A stretch of 64,000 nt of DNA from Luteimicrobium xylanilyticum (GTDB taxonomy: Bacteria; Actinomycetota; Actinomycetes; Actinomycetales; Cellulomonadaceae). The DNA lies in NCBI RefSeq assembly GCF_009429125.1, contig NZ_CP045529.1, forward strand, positions 372,001-436,000, written 5' to 3'. A model generated the notes under the pieces. That model saw only the letters and a list, made by a program, of their open reading frames with translations, was not told where the DNA came from and made no database searches. Each line of letters begins with the position of its first letter. Position 1 is the stretch's first letter. A program made the translations under genes and the position numbers. Positions 35,719 through 43,213 of the stretch are shown here, in pieces.

Positions 35719-36803
35719 CCGTGCTGTCCGCACCGGCCGCGTCCGGCCCGCCCGCAGCAGCGGCCCGGCCGGACGCCACGGGCGATCGTGCCGGCGGCGT
35801 GGCCCGGGCGACGTCGACGCGTGGCGCCTGGTGGCTCGCGTCCCTCGCCCTCCTGCTCGTGGTGCTCCTCGCGAGCGTCCTCGTCGGGTCCAAGCACCTC
35901 GGCGTGGGCACGGCCTTCACCGCGCTCTTCGACCCGCACGCCGGCGGACCGGCGCTCGTCGTGCGCGACCTCCGCCTGCCCCGCACGGTCCTCGGCCTCG
36001 TCGCCGGCCTGGCGCTCGGCGTCGCAGGTGCGCTCATCCAGGCCCTCACGCGCAACCCGCTAGCCGACCCGGGGATCCTCGGCGTCGGCACGGGGTCGTC
36101 GCTCTTCGTGGTCGTCGCGGTCGCGTTCTTCGGCGCGACCCAGGTCACCGACTACGTGTGGTGGGCGATGGCCGGCGCGGCCGTCGTGACGCTCGCCGTC
36201 CTCGTCGTCGGGTCCGCGGGACGCGGCGGCGGTACGCCCGCGCGGCTCACGCTGACCGGCGTCGGGATCGGCGCCGTCCTCGGCGGGGTGTCGACCGCCA
36301 TCACGTTCCTCGACCCGCGCGCGTTCGACTCGATGCGCAGCTGGGTCGCGGGCTCGGTCTCGGGACGGCCTCTCGCGGTGACCGGTCAGATCCTGCCGTT
36401 CGTGGCGGTCGGCCTCCTCTGCGCGGTGCTCGTGTCCCGAGAGCTCAACGTCATCGCGCTCGGCGACGACCTCGCCAGTGCGCTCGGCGGGCGTGTCGCC
36501 CGCGCCCGGATCCTCGTCATCGCAGCGGTCACGCTCCTCGTCGGGGCCGCGACCGCCGCCGCCGGCCCGATCGGCTTCGTCGGGCTCATGGTGCCGCACG
36601 TCGCACGCTGGCTCGTCGGGCCGGACCAGCGCTGGATCCTCGCGTTCTGCCTCACGCTCTCGCCGAGCCTCCTCATCGCCGCCGACGTGGTCGGGCGCGT
36701 CGTCCTGCACCCCGCCGAGGTGCCCGCGGGCATCGTGACCGCGTTCGTCGGCGCACCGATCCTCGTCGCGCTCGCGCGGCGCACGAAGGCGAGCGGGCTG
36801 TGA
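35715..36803 (+). CDS. Iron-siderophore ABC transporter permease 1 (FecCD family)
   Basis: 362 aa; the GTG start overlaps the preceding stop (GTGA). About nine to ten transmembrane helices. Family landmarks are LRLPRTVLGLVAGLALGVAGALIQALTRNPLADPGILGV, TLTGVGIGAVLGGVSTAITF and the coupling-helix region AAGPIGFVGLMVPHVARWLVG with downstream PAEVPAGIVTAFVGAPILVALARR. The N-terminal ~35 residues are an Ala/Pro-rich cytoplasmic extension. It should form the membrane channel with permease 2. Confidence 0.92.
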   Translation: MTVLSAPAASGPPAAAARPDATGDRAGGVARATSTRGAWWLASLALLLVVLLASVLVGSKHLGVGTAFTALFDPHAGGPALVVRDLRLPRTVLGLVAGLALGVAGALIQALTRNPLADPGILGVGTGSSLFVVVAVAFFGATQVTDYVWWAMAGAAVVTLAVLVVGSAGRGGGTPARLTLTGVGIGAVLGGVSTAITFLDPRAFDSMRSWVAGSVSGRPLAVTGQILPFVAVGLLCAVLVSRELNVIALGDDLASALGGRVARARILVIAAVTLLVGAATAAAGPIGFVGLMVPHVARWLVGPDQRWILAFCLTLSPSLLIAADVVGRVVLHPAEVPAGIVTAFVGAPILVALARRTKASGL

Positions 36804-37870
36804 GCGCACCCCCTGCGGCGCGCGCCGCCGGCACGCCGTCGGCCACGCGGACGGTCGCGCTGCGGCTCCCGGGCTTCTCGGCACGCGTCCGCCCGCGGGC
36901 CGTCCTCGTGTGCGGGATCCTCGCGTCCGTCGTGGTCGTGCTGTTCCTCGTCTCGCTCGCGACCGGCGACTACCGGCTCACGCTCGGCCAGGTGACCAGC
37001 GCGCTCACCGGCCACGCCGACGGGCTCGTGCGGACGATCGTCCTCGACTGGCGTCTGCCGCGTGCCACGCTCGCACTCCTGTTCGGCGCTGCCCTCGGGC
37101 TCGGCGGCGCGGTGTTCCAGTCGCTCACCCGCAACCCGCTCGGCAGCCCCGACATCATCGGGTTCGACACGGGCGCCTACACGGGGGCGCTCGTCGTCAT
37201 GCTGTGGTGGCACGGCGGGATCGGCCAGCAGACGGCCGCCGCGGTCGTCGGCGGGCTCGCGACCGCGTGCGCCGTCTACCTGCTCGCGTACCGCCGCGGC
37301 GTCCAGGGCTTCCGGCTCGTCATCGTGGGCATCGGCGTGAGCGCGATGCTCGGCGCCTTCAACACCTGGCTCATCCTCACGAGCCGGCTCCAGGACGCCA
37401 TGGGCGCCGCCGCGTTCGGTGCCGGCTCGCTCAACGAGGTGGGCTACGGACAGCTCGGGGCCGCATCGGCGGTGCTCGCGGTGCTCGTCCCCGCCGTGCT
37501 CGCGCTCGGACGGCGCATGCGCCTCCTCGAGATGGGCGACGACGCCGCCCGCCAGCTCGGCGTGCCCGCCGAGCCCACCCGGCTGCTCCTGGTCGCCGTC
37601 GGCGTCGGACTCACCGCCACGGTCACGGCGATCGCAGGGCCGATCGCCTTCGTGGCGCTCGTCGCACCGCAGGTCGCGCGGCGCCTCGTCGCGTCCCCGG
37701 GGACGACGCTCGTCGGGTCCGCCCTCACGGGCGCCGTGCTGCTGCAGTCCGCCGACTGGACCGCGCAGCACCTCGTGCCCACCACACCGCTGCCCGTCGG
37801 GGTGGTGACCGTCGTCCTCGGCGGCAGCTACTTCGTCTGGCTCCTCGTCAAGGAGGGACTCCGTTCATGA
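36800..37870 (+). CDS. Iron-siderophore ABC transporter permease 2 (FecCD family)
   Basis: 356 aa; the GTG start is chosen by its 4-nt overlap with permease 1. Same family pattern: WRLPRATLALLFGAALGLGGAVFQSLTRNPLGSPDIIGFDTGAYTGAL, FRLVIVGIGVSAMLGAFNTWLI, IAGPIAFVALVAPQVARRLVASPGTT and the C-terminal PLPVGVVTVVLGGSYFVWLLVKEG. Together with permease 1 it forms a heterodimer that binds the ATPase encoded next. Confidence 0.92.
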   Translation: MSAPPAARAAGTPSATRTVALRLPGFSARVRPRAVLVCGILASVVVVLFLVSLATGDYRLTLGQVTSALTGHADGLVRTIVLDWRLPRATLALLFGAALGLGGAVFQSLTRNPLGSPDIIGFDTGAYTGALVVMLWWHGGIGQQTAAAVVGGLATACAVYLLAYRRGVQGFRLVIVGIGVSAMLGAFNTWLILTSRLQDAMGAAAFGAGSLNEVGYGQLGAASAVLAVLVPAVLALGRRMRLLEMGDDAARQLGVPAEPTRLLLVAVGVGLTATVTAIAGPIAFVALVAPQVARRLVASPGTTLVGSALTGAVLLQSADWTAQHLVPTTPLPVGVVTVVLGGSYFVWLLVKEGLRS

Positions 37871-38721
37871 CCAGGCTCCAGGTGCGCGACGCGTCGCTGG
37901 GCTACGACCGGCGCCTCATCAGCGAACATCTCGACCTCGACGTCCCCGACGGGGCCTTCACCGTCGTGGTCGGACCGAATGCGTGCGGGAAGTCGACGCT
38001 GCTCCGCGCCCTCGCGCGCCTCCTGCGTCCCTCCGCCGGGAGCGTGGTGCTCGACGGGCGGGACATCCACACCTACCGTGCGAAGGAGGTCGCGCGCCGG
38101 CTCGGGCTCCTGCCCCAGAGCTCGGTCGCGCCCGACGGGATCACCGTCGAGGCGCTCGTCGCCCGCGGCCGCCACCCGCACCAGCGGCTGCTGCAGCAGT
38201 GGACGACGCACGACGAGGACGTCGTGCGGGAGGCGCTGGCCGCGACCGGGGTCACGGCGCTCGCGGACAGGCCGGTCGACGAGCTGTCGGGCGGTCAGCG
38301 CCAACGGGTCTGGGTCGCGATGGCGCTCGCCCAGGAGACCGACCTGCTGCTGCTGGACGAGCCCACGACGTTCCTCGACGTCGCCCACCAGATCGAGCTC
38401 CTCGAGCTCTTCCGGCACCTCAACGTCGACCGCGGACGCACGCTCGTCGCCGTGCTCCACGACCTCAACCACGCGTGCCGGTACGCGGACCACATCGTCG
38501 CGATGGCCGACGGGCGCGTGGTCGCGCAGGGGGCGCCGGCCGAGGTCGTGACGGCAGAGCTCGTCCACGACGTCTTCGGGCTGCCCGCTCACGTGTTCGC
38601 GGACCCCGTCTCGGGCACTCCTCTGGTCGTGCCTGCGGGCCCCCCGGGGAGGGCGTTCGCGCCGGAGGTGCCGCGCCCGGACAGGCCGGAGACGGCGACG
38701 CCCGAGCCCGCCGTGGTCTGA
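37867..38721 (+). CDS. Iron-siderophore ABC transporter ATP-binding protein (FecE/FepC type)
   Basis: 284 aa from the ATG overlapping permease 2. All ATPase motifs are intact: Walker A GPNACGKST (about 38-46, with Ala-Cys in place of the usual Gly-Ser/Ala), Q-loop LPQSS, the family sequence VARGRHPHQ, signature LSGGQRQRVWVAMAL, Walker B LLLLDEPTTFLD and the switch His in VLHDLNHACRYADHI. The C-terminal ~35 residues are Pro-rich. The last codons form one arm of the terminator at 38696-38738, so coding and termination signals overlap. Confidence 0.93.
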   Translation: MTRLQVRDASLGYDRRLISEHLDLDVPDGAFTVVVGPNACGKSTLLRALARLLRPSAGSVVLDGRDIHTYRAKEVARRLGLLPQSSVAPDGITVEALVARGRHPHQRLLQQWTTHDEDVVREALAATGVTALADRPVDELSGGQRQRVWVAMALAQETDLLLLDEPTTFLDVAHQIELLELFRHLNVDRGRTLVAVLHDLNHACRYADHIVAMADGRVVAQGAPAEVVTAELVHDVFGLPAHVFADPVSGTPLVVPAGPPGRAFAPEVPRPDRPETATPEPAVV

Positions 38722-38738
38722 GGCGGGCTCGGGCGTCG
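38696..38738. terminator. Bidirectional terminator built into the 3' end of the ATPase gene
   Basis: A perfect 17-bp stem has its left arm (38696-38712) inside the last codons and its right arm (38722-38738) just after the stop; the TGA stop lies in the 9-nt loop. It can serve both the importer operon and the convergent GlsB-type gene. Confidence 0.85.
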
Positions 38739-38752
38739 TGGGGCGCGCGGCG

Positions 38753-39016
38753 TCAGGTGCGGCGTCGGCCGGCGACCAGCCCCCACAGGAAGAGCACGAC
38801 GAGCGACCCGATGAACGCCCAGAACCATGTCGACAGCGACCAGAAGTGCTGGTTCGGGTTCGCGCCGAACGCTCGCCCGATGAACCCTCCGACGATCGCG
38901 CCGAGAACCCCGACGACCAGCGAGATGAACCAGCCGCCGCTCGCACGGCCTGGCAGGACCGCGCGCGCGATCGCACCCATGATCAGGCCGATGATGATCC
39001 ACGACAGGAACCACAT
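38753..39016 (-). CDS. GlsB/YeaQ/YmgE family small membrane protein
   Basis: 87 aa from ATG 39016. Three hydrophobic segments with the Gly-rich family pattern: WIIIGLIMGAIARAVLPGRASGGWFISLVVGVLGAIVGGFIGRAFG, then TWFWAFIGSLVVLFLWGLVAGRR. Members are associated with general or envelope stress; the molecular role is not known. It lies in the same orientation as the Asp23-like/sigma-factor pair (131 nt away) and may belong to the same stress response. A second paralogue is at 58739. Confidence 0.85.
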   Translation of the reverse strand: MWFLSWIIIGLIMGAIARAVLPGRASGGWFISLVVGVLGAIVGGFIGRAFGANPNQHFWSLSTWFWAFIGSLVVLFLWGLVAGRRRT

Positions 39017-39147
39017 GGTGACCGTCCTCCGCTCTCTGCGTGCCGGTGCCGGACCTCCCGGCGACCGTGGTGGACCAGCGTCCCAGGACGGCGGCTGCTC
39101 CGCATCCCGACGCCGGTCGGGCGCCCGTCCGGGGGGCGGAGGGTCCG

Positions 39148-39591
39148 TCAGGCGCCGGTGTCGGGTCCGCGGTGGACGTCGTCGACGACCAGGTCGACGA
39201 CGACCTGGTCGGGCTGGAGCGTGACGCCGAGCGTCTCGCTCGCGGCGCGGCGAGCGGCGGTCCGGACGTCGTCGGCGACAGCGGCGATCGAGCTCCCGTA
39301 GGCCACGGACACCTCGACGGCCAGGGCCTCCAACGTGCCGCCGTCGGCCAGGCTGCACGAGACGCGCTGGGTGCGGACGGTCGTGAGCCCGTCGACGGCG
39401 CGGCGGATCTCGGCGACGAGCACGGCCGTCGCGGCGCGGAACTCCCCGTCGGCATGCCGTCCGACGACGGAGTCCGACCCGCGCAGGACGCGCAAGGTCC
39501 GTTCGAGGACGGCCGGGCGCGCGCGCACCCAGCCGTCGTCGGTGAGCTCCCGGAGCGTCGACGCGGCGCGGGCGAGGAGGTCGTCGGTCAT
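39148..39591 (-). CDS. Asp23/Gls24-like envelope stress protein
   Basis: 147 aa, ATG overlapping the sigma-factor stop by 4 nt. Residues 1-45 are a helical leader (LLARAASTLRELTDDGWVRARPAVLERTLRVLRG). The rest shows the alternating strand/helix pattern of Asp23 domains: VRTQRVSCSLADGGTLEALAVEVSVAYGSSIAAVADDVRTAARRAASETLGVTLQPDQVVVDLVVDDVH. Translational coupling to an ECF sigma factor is notable: it could be a regulator or a main target. Asp23 assignment is by pattern, fairly sure. Confidence 0.72.
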   Translation of the reverse strand: MTDDLLARAASTLRELTDDGWVRARPAVLERTLRVLRGSDSVVGRHADGEFRAATAVLVAEIRRAVDGLTTVRTQRVSCSLADGGTLEALAVEVSVAYGSSIAAVADDVRTAARRAASETLGVTLQPDQVVVDLVVDDVHRGPDTGA

Positions 39592-40166
39592 CGCCACGGC
39601 TCCAATCGTCGTGCGAGCGAGGTGCGGGCTCGGTGCAGCGCGCCTCGGACCGCGGCGACGGACGTGTGCTCCACGTCCGCGATCTCGGCGTAGCCGAGGC
39701 CCTCGACGTCCCGCAGCACCCAGCATGCGCGCTGGAGCGGCGGGAGGTCGGCGAGCGCGGACTCGAGGGCCGTCCGGAAGGCGTCGTCGACCGCCTGGCA
39801 TTCGGGCGAGGCCTCGGGCGTTCGGGACACCGGGGTCGTGCGCTCGTCCTCGTCGCCGTCCCACGCTGCCACGGGGTGGCGGGCGAGGCTGCGGCGGTGG
39901 TGGCGCACGTGGTTGGAGGCGATGCCGAGCAGCCACGTGCGCACGGCGGAGTCGCCGCGGAACCCGGGGATCGCGACCCACGCGGTGGCGAAGGTCTCCT
40001 GGGTGAGGTCCGGCGCGTCGTCCGCGCCGACCATCCGGCGCGCGTAGCGGAAGACGACGGGGCCGTGTCGTTCGACGATCGTCACGAAGGCCTGCTTGTC
40101 CCCCAGACGTGCACGGCGCGCCAGCTCGTCGTCGGGCACGCCCGCTTCCCCTGTGATGTGACTCAC
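39588..40166 (-). CDS. ECF-type RNA polymerase sigma factor
   Basis: 192 aa from GTG 40166. Region 2: DDELARRARLGDKQAFVTIVERHGPVVFRYARRMVGADDAPDLTQETFATAWVAIPGFRGDSAVRTWLLGIASNHVRHHRR. A short acidic linker is followed by region 4: ALADLPPLQRACWVLRDVEGLGYAEIADVEHTSVAAVRGALHRARTSLARRL. No anti-sigma factor with a zinc site follows; instead an Asp23-like gene overlaps it by 4 nt. The start codon sits in the loop of a 9-bp inverted repeat. It is divergent from a six-gene Asp23/AmaP operon that it probably controls. Confidence 0.9.
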   Translation of the reverse strand: MSHITGEAGVPDDELARRARLGDKQAFVTIVERHGPVVFRYARRMVGADDAPDLTQETFATAWVAIPGFRGDSAVRTWLLGIASNHVRHHRRSLARHPVAAWDGDEDERTTPVSRTPEASPECQAVDDAFRTALESALADLPPLQRACWVLRDVEGLGYAEIADVEHTSVAAVRGALHRARTSLARRLEPWR

Positions 40167-40176
40167 CTCACATCAC
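40153..40176. promoter_or_regulatory. 9-bp perfect inverted repeat surrounding the sigma-factor start codon
   Basis: GTGATGTGA (40153-40161) and TCACATCAC (40168-40176) flank 6 nt that hold the GTG start (40164-40166, minus strand). It could be a repressor operator, or an mRNA hairpin hiding the start of translation. Confidence 0.55.
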
Positions 40177-40310
40177 GAGGAGCGTGACGTCGACGCACGT
40201 GCGGGCACCTACCGAGTGTCAGCACGAACGACCGACGTCGGCACGGCGGACGGTGCGGGTACCGAGCACTTCACCCGCCCCGGACGGATGCCGAGAGGAA
40301 GGGCAGCACC

Positions 40311-40787
40311 ATGGCACAGAACGACACCGACCAGAAGTCCACCGCACGCGAGGAGACCGCCTCCGGGGCCGGTCGCGGCAGCGACAGCGCGCTCACGGGC
40401 GACCGCGGCTCGACGACCATCGCGGACGGCGTGGTCAGCAAGATCGCCGGGATCGCCGCCCGGGACGTCACGGGCGTGTACTCGCTCGGCGGCGGCGCGG
40501 CTCGCGCCTTCGGCTCGATCCGTGAGCGGATCCCCGGCGGGTCGACGAACTACTCCCAGGGCGTCGGGGTCGAGGTCGGGCAGAAGGAGGCCGCCGTCGA
40601 CCTCGAGATCGTGGCCGAGTACGGCGTCGCGATCGCCGACGTCGCCGAGGCGGTGCGCCGCAACGTCGCCAGCTCGATCGAACGCATGACCGGGCTCAAG
40701 GTCACCGAGGTCAACATCGCCGTGAGCGACGTCCACCTGCCCGACGAGGACGACGACGAGCCGGACGACGAACCGCGGGTGAAGTGA
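40311..40787 (+). CDS. Asp23/Gls24 family envelope stress response protein
   Basis: 158 aa with GAGAGGAAGG upstream of ATG 40311. The N-terminal ~35 residues are polar and flexible. The Asp23 domain follows: TTIADGVVSKIAGIAARDVTGVYSLGGG, GVGVEVGQKEAAVDLEIVAEYGVAIADVAEAVRRNVASSIERMTGLKVTEVNIAVSDVHLPDE. In Staphylococcus, Asp23 coats the inner membrane face through the anchor AmaP; an AmaP-like gene ends this operon. First gene of a six-gene run with every junction overlapping. Confidence 0.92.
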   Translation: MAQNDTDQKSTAREETASGAGRGSDSALTGDRGSTTIADGVVSKIAGIAARDVTGVYSLGGGAARAFGSIRERIPGGSTNYSQGVGVEVGQKEAAVDLEIVAEYGVAIADVAEAVRRNVASSIERMTGLKVTEVNIAVSDVHLPDEDDDEPDDEPRVK

Positions 40788-41137
40788 CCGACGACGCCCT
40801 GCCTTCCGGCGACCCGGGCACCGTCGCGGAGGCCGCGCGGACCGCGGCCCTCGCGGTGCCCGGCGTCACGAGGCTCGCGACCGGTCCGTTCGGCGAGATC
40901 GCGACCTACCTGCCGGGGAGCCGCAGCGTCCCCGGCATCCGGGTCGGGGACGGCCGGGTGGACGTGCACGTCGTCGTCCGGGGCGGCCCGCCGGTGAGCG
41001 TGACCGCCGGGGAGGTCCACCGGGCGGTCGTCCCCGTGGTGGGGGACCGGACCGTCGTCGTCCACGTCGACGACCTCGACGTGGCAGTCAGCACGCAGCA
41101 CGACGGGCCGCGGCCCGCAGAAGGAGAAGCGACATGA
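40784..41137 (+). CDS. Short Asp23-like protein
   Basis: 117 aa from GTG 40784, overlapping the preceding stop. It has the Asp23-like order VAEAARTAALAVPGVTRLATGPFGEIATYLPGSRSVPGIRVGDGRVDVHVVVRGG, a helix-forming VHRAVVPVVG, and a final VVVHVDDLDVAV. It lacks the polar leader of the first gene. It may co-polymerise with the other Asp23-type proteins; this is inference. Confidence 0.78.
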   Translation: MTDDALPSGDPGTVAEAARTAALAVPGVTRLATGPFGEIATYLPGSRSVPGIRVGDGRVDVHVVVRGGPPVSVTAGEVHRAVVPVVGDRTVVVHVDDLDVAVSTQHDGPRPAEGEAT

Positions 41138-41313
41138 ACATGACGATGGCAGGGCTGTTCGTAGGACTCTTCCTCGCGGTAGCCGCGACGACGGGGGGCT
41201 TCCTGGGCTTCCTGCTCGCGGTCGTCCTCGGGGCGGTCGGGCTCGCGGTCGGCCTGGTGCTCGACGGCCGGGTCGACGTGGGGAGCGTCCTGAACGGGCG
41301 ACGCCGTGGCTGA
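41134..41313 (+). CDS. Small membrane protein, DUF2273-like
   Basis: 59 aa from ATG 41134 overlapping the previous stop (ATGA); AAGGAGAAG lies just upstream. Two Gly-rich hydrophobic helices (MAGLFVGLFLAVAATTGG, FLGFLLAVVLGAVGLAVGLVLDG) precede a basic tail (NGRRRG). DUF2273 proteins of this size and layout accompany asp23/amaP operons in Gram-positives. It is too short for most gene callers but is well supported by its overlaps at both ends. Confidence 0.78.
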   Translation: MNMTMAGLFVGLFLAVAATTGGFLGFLLAVVLGAVGLAVGLVLDGRVDVGSVLNGRRRG

Positions 41314-41653
41314 GCGGACCGCCGTCGCGGCGGAGCAGCCGTGGGGAGGCGCGACGACGGTCGCCGACCGGGTCGTCGAACGGGTCGCCGAGCGGGCAGC
41401 GGCGATCGCCGCGAGGCCTGCACCCGAGGGGCCGCTGCAGCGCGCCGGCGCCACCGTGAGCCGGCTCGGCGACGCCGCGCGCGTCGCCGTCCGGGTGACC
41501 GCGGTGTGGCCGGAGCCCGCGACGTCGGTCGCGGCCCGGGTGGCGGGCACGGTCCGTACGGACCTCGCCCGGATGACGGGGGTGGACGTGCGCGAGGTCG
41601 ACGTCGTCGTCGAGGGCTACGTCGCCCCGGCACGGACGAGGAGGGTGCGATGA
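41306..41653 (+). CDS. Asp23-like protein, third in operon
   Basis: 115 aa from GTG 41306, overlapping the small membrane gene by 8 nt. Pattern: TVADRVVERVAERAAAIAARP, then VRVTAVWPEPATSVAARVAGTVRTDLARMTGVDVREVDVVVEGYV, like the C-terminal half of Asp23 domains. Highly Ala/Val/Arg-rich. Its stop overlaps the next start (ATGA). Confidence 0.72.
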   Translation: MAERTAVAAEQPWGGATTVADRVVERVAERAAAIAARPAPEGPLQRAGATVSRLGDAARVAVRVTAVWPEPATSVAARVAGTVRTDLARMTGVDVREVDVVVEGYVAPARTRRVR

Positions 41654-42309
41654 CCGGCGGGAGCAGCCCGGCCCTGACGGGCCCCGTCTCGCGGCCGGCG
41701 CAGTTCCGCCCGCGCAGCGGCGCGGTCCGCTGGGTGGGCGCGGTGCTCGCGCTCGTCGTGCTCGGTGCGGCCGTGGTCGCGGTGCAGAGCGCGCTCGCGT
41801 CCTGGGGCGTCCTCGCCGGCGACGGCTGGGTCGTCGAGGCGGCCCGCTGGGCGGACGGGCGGGACGGGCGCGGCCACGTCCCGACGATCGCCGGCGTGGT
41901 CGCGCTCATCGTGGGTGTCGTCGTGCTCGTCGTAGCGCTCCGCCGCCGACGTCCGGAGACGGCGCTGCGGCGCGCCCCCGGCCTGTACGTCGAGCCGCGG
42001 GACGTCGCGCGGCTCGCCTCGGCGGCGGCCTCACCCGTCGGGGAGGTCCTCGACGTGTCCTCGGTCGCGTCGCCGCGCCGCGTCGTCGTGCACGTCGTGA
42101 CCCTCGACCCGTCCGGTGCCCACGCCGAGGTGCGAGGGGCTGTGGCGGAACGGCTCGCGACGCTCGAGGTCCCCCCGCGGATCGAGGTCCGCGCCGACCG
42201 GCGCAAGGTCGCGCGCCGCTACGGGCGCGGTTTCACCCTGGCGCCGGCCGTGACCTCCTCGGGTGCGCGCGACGGCGCGTCCCCCGACGAGCCGGAGGTC
42301 GGACGATGA
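41650..42309 (+). CDS. Membrane protein, DUF6286-like, of the Asp23 operon
   Basis: 219 aa. Two transmembrane helices (about 30-50 and 82-100: AVRWVGAVLALVVLGAAVVAVQSAL and TIAGVVALIVGVVVLVVALRRRR) are followed by a cytosolic domain (GLYVEPRDVARLASAAASPVGEVLDVSSVASPRRVVVHVVTLDPSGAHAEVRGAVAERLATLEVPPRIEVRADRRKVAR) that resembles the soluble part of AmaP/DUF6286 proteins. Likely a membrane anchor or partner for Asp23 proteins. The family name is from memory and less certain than the membrane topology. Confidence 0.75.
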   Translation: MTGGSSPALTGPVSRPAQFRPRSGAVRWVGAVLALVVLGAAVVAVQSALASWGVLAGDGWVVEAARWADGRDGRGHVPTIAGVVALIVGVVVLVVALRRRRPETALRRAPGLYVEPRDVARLASAAASPVGEVLDVSSVASPRRVVVHVVTLDPSGAHAEVRGAVAERLATLEVPPRIEVRADRRKVARRYGRGFTLAPAVTSSGARDGASPDEPEVGR

Positions 42310-42896
42310 AGCGCGCTCCTCGCGGCACCGTCGTCGTGGACCGGGTCGTGGCCGCCGTGGTGGGGCTCCTGCTCGTCGTGGGCGGCGCCGCTCTCGTGGC
42401 GCTCGGCACGGGCTGGCTCCAGCGTCGCAGGCCCGCGCTCGCCGACACGTTGGACACGTCCTGGGTTGCCACGCAGAGCGCCCGGTCCTGGTGGCCGTGG
42501 GCCCTGGCCGTCGTCGCGGTCGTGCTGGCCGTCGTCGCCGTGTGGTGGCTGGCAGCGCACCGCCCGGAGCCGCGCGCGGGCACGCTGCCCCTGCGTGGCG
42601 AGGTCCCCGGCGCGCGCCTCTGGGTCGCGTCCGGCCCGGTGGTCGAGGTCGTGAGCGGGCTCGTCGAACGCGACCCGCAGGTGCGGTCCACCTCGCTCGC
42701 GCTGGTCCGCGAGCGTGGGCGCCTCGTCCTGACGGGAGCGGTGGTGGTCGACTCCGACGCAGACCTCGACAGCGTCACCGACGCGGTCGCCTCCGGCCTC
42801 GACGAGCTGGGAAGGGTCCTGGGCCGCGACGACGTCGAGACGAGGATCCATCTCGGCGTCGCGAGCCGCGGCCGCACGGCGAGACGGCTCCACTGA
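42306..42896 (+). CDS. AmaP-like alkaline-shock membrane anchor
   Basis: 196 aa, overlapping the preceding gene by 4 nt. Two helices (about 10-36, VVDRVVAAVVGLLLVVGGAALVALGTG; about 63-84, PWALAVVAVVLAVVAVWWLAAHRP) and a C-terminal domain (GARLWVASGPVVEVVSGLVERDPQVRSTSLALVRERGRLVLTGAVVVDSDADLDSVTDAVASGLDELGRVLG) match AmaP. In Staphylococcus, AmaP holds Asp23 at the membrane. It is the last gene of the six-gene operon. Confidence 0.8.
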   Translation: MKRAPRGTVVVDRVVAAVVGLLLVVGGAALVALGTGWLQRRRPALADTLDTSWVATQSARSWWPWALAVVAVVLAVVAVWWLAAHRPEPRAGTLPLRGEVPGARLWVASGPVVEVVSGLVERDPQVRSTSLALVRERGRLVLTGAVVVDSDADLDSVTDAVASGLDELGRVLGRDDVETRIHLGVASRGRTARRLH

Positions 42897-42921
42897 GGCC
42901 GAACCCGGCCCGCGCCGGTGG

Positions 42922-43197
42922 TCAGCGACCGTGCTCGGCGAGGATCTGGTCGAGGTCCATGTCGGCGAGGAGCTGGTCGAAGTCGATCGCGCGAGCGGTG
43001 TCGACCAGGTCGGGTGCCGCGAAGACGCGGCCGTCCCGGCGGACCTCGACCCCTTCGGGCAGGTCGGCGTTGAGGCGGTCGAGGACGGCGTCGTCGACGC
43101 CACGGGCGTCGAAGTCGCCCCCGACGCTCGCCAGGTAGTCCGCGGACACGGTGTAGGCGATGGTCCGGATCTCGACGGAGGGCTGCGCATCGGTCAT
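42922..43197 (-). CDS. Small acidic protein of unknown family
   Basis: 91 aa from ATG 43197. Soluble and acidic: SVEIRTIAYTVSADYLASVGGDFDARGVDDAVLDRLNADLPEGVEVRRDGRVFAAPDLVDTARAIDFDQLLADMDLDQILAEHGR. I do not recognise it. It follows the GyrI-like gene by 16 nt on the same strand, so the two are likely co-transcribed. Confidence 0.6.
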   Translation of the reverse strand: MTDAQPSVEIRTIAYTVSADYLASVGGDFDARGVDDAVLDRLNADLPEGVEVRRDGRVFAAPDLVDTARAIDFDQLLADMDLDQILAEHGR

Positions 43198-43213
43198 GCG
43201 ACCAGCGTGCGCC

